A DNA stretch of 9,812 nt from an uncultured Bacilli bacterium (GTDB lineage Bacteria; Bacillota_I; Bacilli_A; RF39; UBA660), in NCBI GenBank assembly GCA_944333305.1, contig CALVKV010000049.1, positions 1-9,812 on the forward strand, in the 5' to 3' direction. Each line of letters opens with the position of its first letter. Within the stretch, counting starts at the first letter, position 1. The position numbers and the translations under genes are program-made. The notes under the pieces were generated by a model that saw only the letters and a program-made list of their open reading frames with translations, did no database searches and was not told where the DNA came from. Shown here piece after piece: positions 5,100 through 9,812 of the stretch.

Positions 5100-7996
5100 T
5101 AAGTTCCAGATTCAGGATTAGTAGGGGTTTCTGGAGTACCACCACCACCAACTATATCTCCTCCGGTTCCTGTAACATTAACAGTAATACTTCCTGTTTC
5201 TTTAGTTTCTCCATCATAAGTAAATCTATATCTTAAGGTGTAAGTTCCAGCTTCTGTTAGGGTGGAGACAGATGTACTTGTAACTGGCCCTGATATGCTT
5301 GATAATGTCCAATTACTTGTTTCGCTCGTTACATCTGTTGAGCCATTATAAACGGTTACATATTTTGTTATGTCACTGATATTAAATGTCGGTACATTAA
5401 TAGTACTTGCTGTTATTCTTAGATTAGCACTTTGTTTTTCTAAGGTGTAAGTAGCAGCATCACTATTTAAGCCATCATATTTTTGGAAGGTTGCAACTAC
5501 TCTATAAGTACCATAAGGATTACTTGGATTATTTACAGTATAACTTGTGTTAGTAGTAAATCCTAGTAGTGTATTATTAAAGTAAACATTATATCCAAAG
5601 TCACCATAAGATGAATCTGTATTACCTGGATTAACAGCATTCCATGATAGTTTAACACTACCATTAGAATATGTTGCAGTTAAACCTGTAGGTGTTGCTA
5701 AATTACTTGTTTCAGCATTACCTGTTGGTTCATGGTCTTTTTTGAAGTATTCATAAAGAATACTACCAGAATAACCTGTACCAACAATTTTTGCTGTAGA
5801 GCTACCTGATACTAAAGGTACTCTAACAACACTGTCTGGCATTGTAAATTCTTCTTTATCTTCTTCAAAGACTTCATTAGCAATTGCTGTAAATAATCTA
5901 TCACGTTGAACAGTTCCAGCTAGGTTGTGACAGTAGTAACCTTGAGCAACAGATTCAGCGTTGGTATCTTTATATCCATACCACATAGCTATTGTTGTTT
6001 TTGTTGTATATCCTACAACCCAAGAGTCTCTAATTGCATCATCAGCCATACCTAATTTTTTACGGTAGTTTTCATCAAAGTTAGTAGTACCAGTTTTCAT
6101 AGCAACATTCTCCATAGCACCACCACCAGTTATACTAGTGTCATCTAACACACTTGTAATCATGTATGCAGTTGAATCTTCCATAGCTTTAGTTTTTTCA
6201 CTTTCATGGGTATATTCTTCACCTGTATTAGTAATAATTATTTTATTAACGGAGTATGGTTCATTGTAATATCCTCCATTAGAGAAAGCAGAGTATGCAG
6301 CAGCCATTTGTAAAGGATTTACACCGTCGAATGCTCCTAAAGCATGAGCTTCATGTATTTTTCCGTTATCTATTTCTGGTTCTATACCTAATTTTTGAAC
6401 GAACTCTAATATTTTAGAATTATCTACTTGTTGGAATGCCTTTAATGCTGGAATATTTCTTGATAATGATAATGCTCTTCTTGTTGTCATATTACCCATA
6501 AATTTACCATCCCAGTTATTTATTTCTTGACCTGTGCTATATGAGTAAGGTTCATCTACAAACATTTTGTAATTATCATTACCATCATTATATCCAAATG
6601 TAGAAGCATTATTATATTCAATTAGTGGTCCATAATCAAATAATGGTTTAGCGGTTGAACCAGGTTGTCTTACCATATCTGTAGCATAGTTGAATTGATT
6701 AACTCCAGTTTTATTTCTACCTGCACCAATTGCTAGTATTTTTCCTGTTTCACTATCTAGGACAGCTACTCCGCTTTGAATTACATCATTAATCCAACTG
6801 TAACTTTCTCCATTCATTACTCTATTTAGTCCATCTTGTTTTTCAGTATCTAGATTAGTATATATTTTCATTGGTGTTGTATATGGGTTTTTTCCTACTT
6901 TTTCTTGTACTTCTGCAACAACTGTATCAATATATCCTTGATATTCACTATTTCCACTTGTATCTGCTTCAGCATTGTAGTTAACTAAACTTTCAACACT
7001 AATCGAACTAGCTAAGTCTCTTTCTTCTTCAGTAATATATCCATGACGTTCCATTAAATATAAAACAGTATCACGTCTTTTAGTAACAGCTTCCAAATTT
7101 TCTTCTTCTACTGGTCGATAAGCATTAGGGGCTTGGAACATTCCTGCTATAATACTGGCTTCTGCTAAGTTTAAATCTTGTACGTCTTTATTAAAGTAAA
7201 CTCTAGCAGCTTGACTAACACCATAAACATTACCACCTAAGTTATGGTTATTAACATAAAACTCTATAATTTGTTCTTTTGTATAATTTTTTTCTAGTTT
7301 AAATATTGATAAATAAATGTCTTGAAATTTTCTGATAACTCCATCAAGTCCTGTAGCGATACTAGATGTTAAACTATTTTTAACAACTTGCATTGATAGA
7401 GTAGAAGCACCACCGGCATCAGAGTTACCAAATACTTGACCAATTGATGCTCTTAAAAATCTTGGGGCATCAAAACCATTATGTTGAAAGAATCTTGAAT
7501 CTTCTGTAGCGATTATAGCATCTACTAGTACTTCTGGTAATTCATCATAAGTTACTTTATCACGCATTTCACTACCTAGTTTGGCAAATTCTTCACCATT
7601 TGCATCATATAAAATAGTTGGTTCACTACTATCTAGTTTTTCAGCATCAAATTTAGGATTAGATGATATTGCAATATAAATCATAAAGACAATACCTGCT
7701 AGCATTACTAATATACCAAGTGATAGTACAATAATTAAAACTGTATTAACTATTTTTTTCTGTTTAGGTTTGTTTTTAACACTATCTACTAGTTTAGCAA
7801 TACCTACAATAATTAGTATTCCTATTCCCATTAAAGCTGTAAATAATAATCCTAGAATAAAATATCCTACAATCATTAAAATGATAAACATAACCGCAAA
7901 TATTAAGAATAGTTTCTTTTCTTGTTTTGTTTTAGGACTTCTTGTTTTGTTTGTATTTTTAGCTCTTCTATTTTTATTAGTTCTTGTTTTAGCCAT
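5099..7996 (-). CDS. ponA: Bifunctional class A penicillin-binding protein (PBP1A type)
   Basis: A 965-residue peptidoglycan synthase joining glycan polymerisation and peptide cross-linking at the outer membrane face. Residues 1-28 are a basic cytoplasmic tail. Three hydrophobic helices follow (about 29-49, 50-70, 82-109), whereas the family usually has one. The GT51 domain shows EDSRFFQHNG with catalytic E165, the GGASTLSMQVVKN motif at 195-207, RKFQD at 222-226 (the usual RKxxE glutamate is aspartate D226) and IIEFYVNN. The transpeptidase domain has S447-T-A-K450 (acylated serine), S512-R-N and K634-T-G-T. After a linker, a fibronectin type III-like domain (about 766-853), a second Ig-like beta domain (about 858-942) and a Gly/Pro-rich tail complete it. 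GGAGGT at 8007-8002, five bases before the ATG, fixes the start. It overlaps recU by 8 bases, as in the Bacillus recU-ponA operon. Confidence 0.95.
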   Translation of the reverse strand: MAKTRTNKNRRAKNTNKTRSPKTKQEKKLFLIFAVMFIILMIVGYFILGLLFTALMGIGILIIVGIAKLVDSVKNKPKQKKIVNTVLIIVLSLGILVMLAGIVFMIYIAISSNPKFDAEKLDSSEPTILYDANGEEFAKLGSEMRDKVTYDELPEVLVDAIIATEDSRFFQHNGFDAPRFLRASIGQVFGNSDAGGASTLSMQVVKNSLTSSIATGLDGVIRKFQDIYLSIFKLEKNYTKEQIIEFYVNNHNLGGNVYGVSQAARVYFNKDVQDLNLAEASIIAGMFQAPNAYRPVEEENLEAVTKRRDTVLYLMERHGYITEEERDLASSISVESLVNYNAEADTSGNSEYQGYIDTVVAEVQEKVGKNPYTTPMKIYTNLDTEKQDGLNRVMNGESYSWINDVIQSGVAVLDSETGKILAIGAGRNKTGVNQFNYATDMVRQPGSTAKPLFDYGPLIEYNNASTFGYNDGNDNYKMFVDEPYSYSTGQEINNWDGKFMGNMTTRRALSLSRNIPALKAFQQVDNSKILEFVQKLGIEPEIDNGKIHEAHALGAFDGVNPLQMAAAYSAFSNGGYYNEPYSVNKIIITNTGEEYTHESEKTKAMEDSTAYMITSVLDDTSITGGGAMENVAMKTGTTNFDENYRKKLGMADDAIRDSWVVGYTTKTTIAMWYGYKDTNAESVAQGYYCHNLAGTVQRDRLFTAIANEVFEEDKEEFTMPDSVVRVPLVSGSSTAKIVGTGYSGSILYEYFKKDHEPTGNAETSNLATPTGLTATYSNGSVKLSWNAVNPGNTDSSYGDFGYNVYFNNTLLGFTTNTSYTVNNPSNPYGTYRVVATFQKYDGLNSDAATYTLEKQSANLRITASTINVPTFNISDITKYVTVYNGSTDVTSETSNWTLSSISGPVTSTSVSTLTEAGTYTLRYRFTYDGETKETGSITVNVTGTGGDIVGGGGTPETPTNPESGT

Positions 7997-8561
7997 TTTT
8001 TACCTCCAAAAAATCATCTACTACGTTTAAGTAGTCAAGTCTAGGACGATATTTTTCTTTTATGAGATAACCTTTACTTTCAAAAAAAGTTAGAGGAATT
8101 GATTTTCTATCATTATCTTTGGTAAAAGAAAAAAGGTCCTCTGCTTTTAACAAATATGTTTTATTAAGTACACTAAAGCGTGCAATTATAAAGCCGATTC
8201 CCCCGTGTTTTGTAATATTTTCTAAATGCTTTAACTGGTGTTTATGAATATTTGCTAATGGGAATGAAGTTTTATTTTTTGTTTCTTTCGCTTCAAAGTC
8301 AATATAATAGCCTTTATATATACCATTATAGTCAGTAGTTGATGGTTCCATATAGAATGCTTCTTTAATAGTAGAGGTTCTATCTTTTCTAAAATCAACT
8401 TTTGTAACTTTTATAGGTGTAGGCTTTTTATATATATATGCAAGATCTTTATCTCTATAATAATTGTTTGTTTCATTAATATCATCTTCTAAAGTCATTC
8501 CTCGATGTGAATAATTGATGATTTGATTATGGCTTTTTTTTATCCCAGTAGGATAATTCAT
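7989..8561 (-). CDS. recU: Holliday junction resolvase RecU
   Basis: A 190-residue RecU, the Firmicute resolvase that cleaves four-way DNA junctions during recombination and chromosome segregation. The signature block TTDYNGIYKG...IDFEAKETKNKTSFPL is almost identical to Bacillus subtilis RecU as I remember it. It supplies catalytic D77, E90 and K92, equivalent to D88, E101 and K103 there. The N-terminal RGMTLEDDINETN motif is present (20-32), but the residue before it is H19 instead of the usual asparagine, and the N-terminal arm is about 11 residues shorter. The start is ATG 8561, because AGGTGA at 8572-8567 lies 5 bases upstream; an in-frame GTG at 8570 falls inside that site. The stop overlaps the PBP start by 8 bases, so the two are translationally coupled. 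Confidence 0.96.
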   Translation of the reverse strand: MNYPTGIKKSHNQIINYSHRGMTLEDDINETNNYYRDKDLAYIYKKPTPIKVTKVDFRKDRTSTIKEAFYMEPSTTDYNGIYKGYYIDFEAKETKNKTSFPLANIHKHQLKHLENITKHGGIGFIIARFSVLNKTYLLKAEDLFSFTKDNDRKSIPLTFFESKGYLIKEKYRPRLDYLNVVDDFLEVKNG

Positions 8562-8579
8562 CTTTATCACCTATTAGTA

Positions 8580-8608
8580 ATTATACTATAAATGATTAGA
8601 AATATCTA
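8580..8608 (-). promoter_or_regulatory. Promoter of the recU-ponA operon
   Basis: On the minus strand TAGATA (8608-8603) and a perfect TATAAT (8585-8580) are separated by 17 bases. The -35 hexamer matches at four of six positions. Transcription would start near 8573, leaving a leader of only about a dozen bases that is mostly the ribosome site. The -35 lies inside the palindrome at 8596-8621. Confidence 0.55.
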
Positions 8609-8621
8609 TAGTTATTTCTAA
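8596..8621. promoter_or_regulatory. Near-perfect 26-bp palindrome, candidate operator
   Basis: The left half ttagaaatatcta (8596-8608) and the reverse complement of the right half ttagaaataacta (from 8609-8621) agree at 12 of 13 positions. The element covers the proposed recU -35 hexamer. It has no following T-tract on either strand, so it looks more like a binding site for a dimeric regulator than a terminator. I do not recognise the motif. Confidence 0.45.
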
Positions 8622-8682
8622 AATGTAATATTATTGTCTTTTAAATTTATCTTCAATTAAATGAAACTTATTTCTTCCATTT

Positions 8683-9516
8683 CTACTTTAGTGTGTATTT
8701 TTTTGTTGGTTCTACTGGTTCAAGTCCATCACTAGCAGTTGCAGGTGTTTGATCAAACGAGCTAGCGTTTTCATCATTTATTGTTGCGATTTTTCTTCTT
8801 ATTTCATATTCTTTTACTTCAATATCTTGTTTTCTTACATTATTACATTCGCTAATACAGCTGTTTATAAATGGAATTATTCTAGCAATATAATTTGTTA
8901 TAGATGGATATGTTGCTTCTAAAATTAAAAATTCTCTTAAAGTTAAATTAACTTCATTTTTATTTTTATTTAATAGTATAGGATTGCCTATTTCACTTCT
9001 TAAAAATATAAAAGTTTCTACTGTATCTTCAGTATCAATATCAAGTTGTGATTTAAAATCAAAATTAGGTCTTTCATATTTTATAGTAGGAGCTTTGTTT
9101 ATCCTTTTTATAATAATACTATTATCTTTAATAATATAAATGTGTTTAATTTTATTTTGATCTATTAATTTTACTATTACGTTATCACCGTCTTTGGTTT
9201 TTTTATGTCTAAATATAAAATCAAACTCTTCTTCCTTAACATTGCCAATTAATAAATGATCTAAGTAGAATTTTCCTTTGTTATTACGATTGATACTGAA
9301 AGCCCATGTACTTCCTTTAAATCTAATGCGTCCTTTATTATTAGGATCACCTTTTACTTCCATAATTTCCAAAGTTTTCTTTTTTGTATTTTTTAAATAT
9401 ACAGTATTATCATTTCCAATTATTGGTTTATATCCTTTAATTTCAAAGAAACTCATTACTTCTTCATCTGCTAGAAATTCTTCTATACTATTTTTTAATT
9501 CTTCTGTTAAATTCAT
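8683..9516 (-). CDS. Hypothetical protein, 277 residues, unrecognised
   Basis: I do not recognise this protein. It has no signal peptide or transmembrane helix, so it should be cytoplasmic. Residues 1-28 form an acidic helical start. About 30-185 look rich in beta strands with many charged turns, including WAFSINRNNKGKFYLDH around 71-87. About 190-225 are a more hydrophobic helical part with two cysteines (C220, C224), and 228-245 are charged. The last 30 residues are Ser/Thr/Pro-rich and probably disordered, ending in KKYTLK. The gene is real: GGGAGG at 9527-9522 sits five bases before ATG 9516 and a full-consensus promoter lies just upstream. No terminator separates it clearly from recU, 121 bases downstream, so it may be co-transcribed with recU-ponA. 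Codon use matches its neighbours; there is no sign of mobile DNA. Confidence 0.85.
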   Translation of the reverse strand: MNLTEELKNSIEEFLADEEVMSFFEIKGYKPIIGNDNTVYLKNTKKKTLEIMEVKGDPNNKGRIRFKGSTWAFSINRNNKGKFYLDHLLIGNVKEEEFDFIFRHKKTKDGDNVIVKLIDQNKIKHIYIIKDNSIIIKRINKAPTIKYERPNFDFKSQLDIDTEDTVETFIFLRSEIGNPILLNKNKNEVNLTLREFLILEATYPSITNYIARIIPFINSCISECNNVRKQDIEVKEYEIRRKIATINDENASSFDQTPATASDGLEPVEPTKKYTLK

Positions 9517-9541
9517 ATTTTCCTCCCAAAATTTGCTTATT

Positions 9542-9569
9542 ATTATACTACTATTAATTATATTGTCAA
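9542..9569 (-). promoter_or_regulatory. Full-consensus sigma-A promoter for the unknown gene
   Basis: On the minus strand TTGACA (9569-9564) and TATAAT (9547-9542) are both perfect and are 16 bases apart. Transcription would begin near 9535, giving a leader of about 20 bases ending in the GGGAGG ribosome site. A small dyad, AAAGAA...TTCTTT at 9568-9583, touches the -35 hexamer. Confidence 0.85.
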
Positions 9570-9591
9570 AGAAATTCTTCTTTTGTCGAAT

Positions 9592-9620
9592 TTGTTGATG
9601 CTTTTAAGAAAAGTTATTAT
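9592..9620 (+). promoter_or_regulatory. Possible divergent promoter for the small ORF
   Basis: TTGTTG at 9592-9597 and TATTAT at 9615-9620 are 17 bases apart. The -10 matches at five of six positions; the -35 matches only at TTG. A start near 9627 would leave a very short leader before the GGTGA at 9630-9634. Confidence 0.35.
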
Positions 9621-9639
9621 GCTTTTAGTGGTGATATTT

Positions 9640-9765
9640 ATGAATAATAATGATGTGATTTTATTACTTTCAAATATTAGGTGTAAAGTAAAAGAAGCTT
9701 TAAGGTTAACAGAAGTAGAAGTTATTTTAGAAAAGTGTGATTTTTCAGAGAAAATTTTACATTAA
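9640..9765 (+). CDS. Possible small protein, 41 residues
   Basis: ATG 9640 follows GGTGA (9630-9634) with a 5-base gap, the same style of ribosome site used by the amidase and CCA enzyme genes here. The product is a small, probably helical, charged protein with two cysteines (C15 and C32) in residues such as IRCKVKEAL and ILEKCDF, without a membrane helix. The frame is open further upstream to 9583 but without a better start. I recognise no family; it lacks the SQxLD motif of Spo0E-like proteins. An A/T-only dyad follows the stop codon at about 9767-9793. Its size means that a chance ORF cannot be excluded. Confidence 0.45.
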   Translation: MNNNDVILLLSNIRCKVKEALRLTEVEVILEKCDFSEKILH

Positions 9766-9812
9766 AAAAAATTTATTTTCAATAAAAATTTTACATATGA
9801 GAAATTGATTTT

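Noticed and set aside
7770..8030. Open frame on the plus strand across the PBP N-terminus and recU end
   Set aside because: It mirrors the hydrophobic membrane-helix codons of the PBP; there is no ribosome site or family resemblance.
8661..8682. Terminator just after the unknown gene
   Set aside because: Only short A+T dyads are present near the stop codon, without a GC stem and T-tract.
9587..9597. CGAA...GTTG resembling an SOS (LexA) box
   Set aside because: The half-sites are not at the spacing of the Bacillus CGAAC-N4-GTTCG consensus and the second half is mismatched.
9278..9598. Open frame on the plus strand over the unknown gene and its promoter
   Set aside because: It is antisense to a gene with a strong ribosome site and promoter, and its own product is low-complexity and hydrophobic.
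9640..9765. Spo0E-like small phosphatase
   Set aside because: The length fits, but the diagnostic SQxLD motif is absent.

Overview
The window is strongly A+T-rich. It carries AGGAGG-type ribosome sites, sigma-A-like promoters and a gene set typical of low-GC Firmicutes. RecU, DnaD and a RecU/PBP1 operon facing nth point to Bacilli. Tryptophan is encoded by TGG and no conserved gene is broken by TGA, so the standard bacterial code applies and a Mycoplasma-type code does not. An uncultured Bacilli lineage near the Mollicutes branch is possible, but that is inference. The window looks like core chromosome: no tRNA, rRNA, CRISPR array, insertion sequence or phage module is visible.

Layout, left to right. 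On the + strand: an N-acetylmuramoyl-L-alanine amidase with six LysM repeats and no signal peptide (49-1674); the nucleoid protein HU with its own promoter, leader hairpin and terminator (1697-2080); then a tightly packed run of a DUF1294 membrane protein, an ASCH-domain protein, CCA-adding enzyme, DnaD and endonuclease III (2081-5083), with several overlapping gene ends. A single hairpin at 5072-5099 closes this run and also the convergent operon from the other side. On the - strand, read right to left: an unrecognised 277-residue protein behind a full-consensus promoter (9569-8683), then recU and a bifunctional class A PBP (8561-5099), whose reading frames overlap by 8 bases. A possible 41-residue ORF reads rightward at 9640-9765, divergent from the unknown gene.

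Functionally the window joins cell-wall turnover and synthesis (amidase, PBP1), chromosome structure and replication initiation (HU, DnaD), DNA repair and recombination (Nth, RecU) and tRNA 3'-end maturation (CCA enzyme). As I recall it, the arrangement dnaD-nth facing ponA-recU matches Bacillus subtilis except that ypoC is missing between nth and ponA.

I found no clearly new multi-gene system. The most useful items for follow-up are the unknown 277-residue gene with its perfect promoter hexamers, a near-perfect 26-bp palindrome over the recU promoter, the three-helix membrane anchor and altered glycosyltransferase motif of the PBP, a changed template-motif residue in the CCA enzyme, the leaderless-looking export status of the LysM amidase, and a gene whose start codon directly abuts a terminator U-tract.
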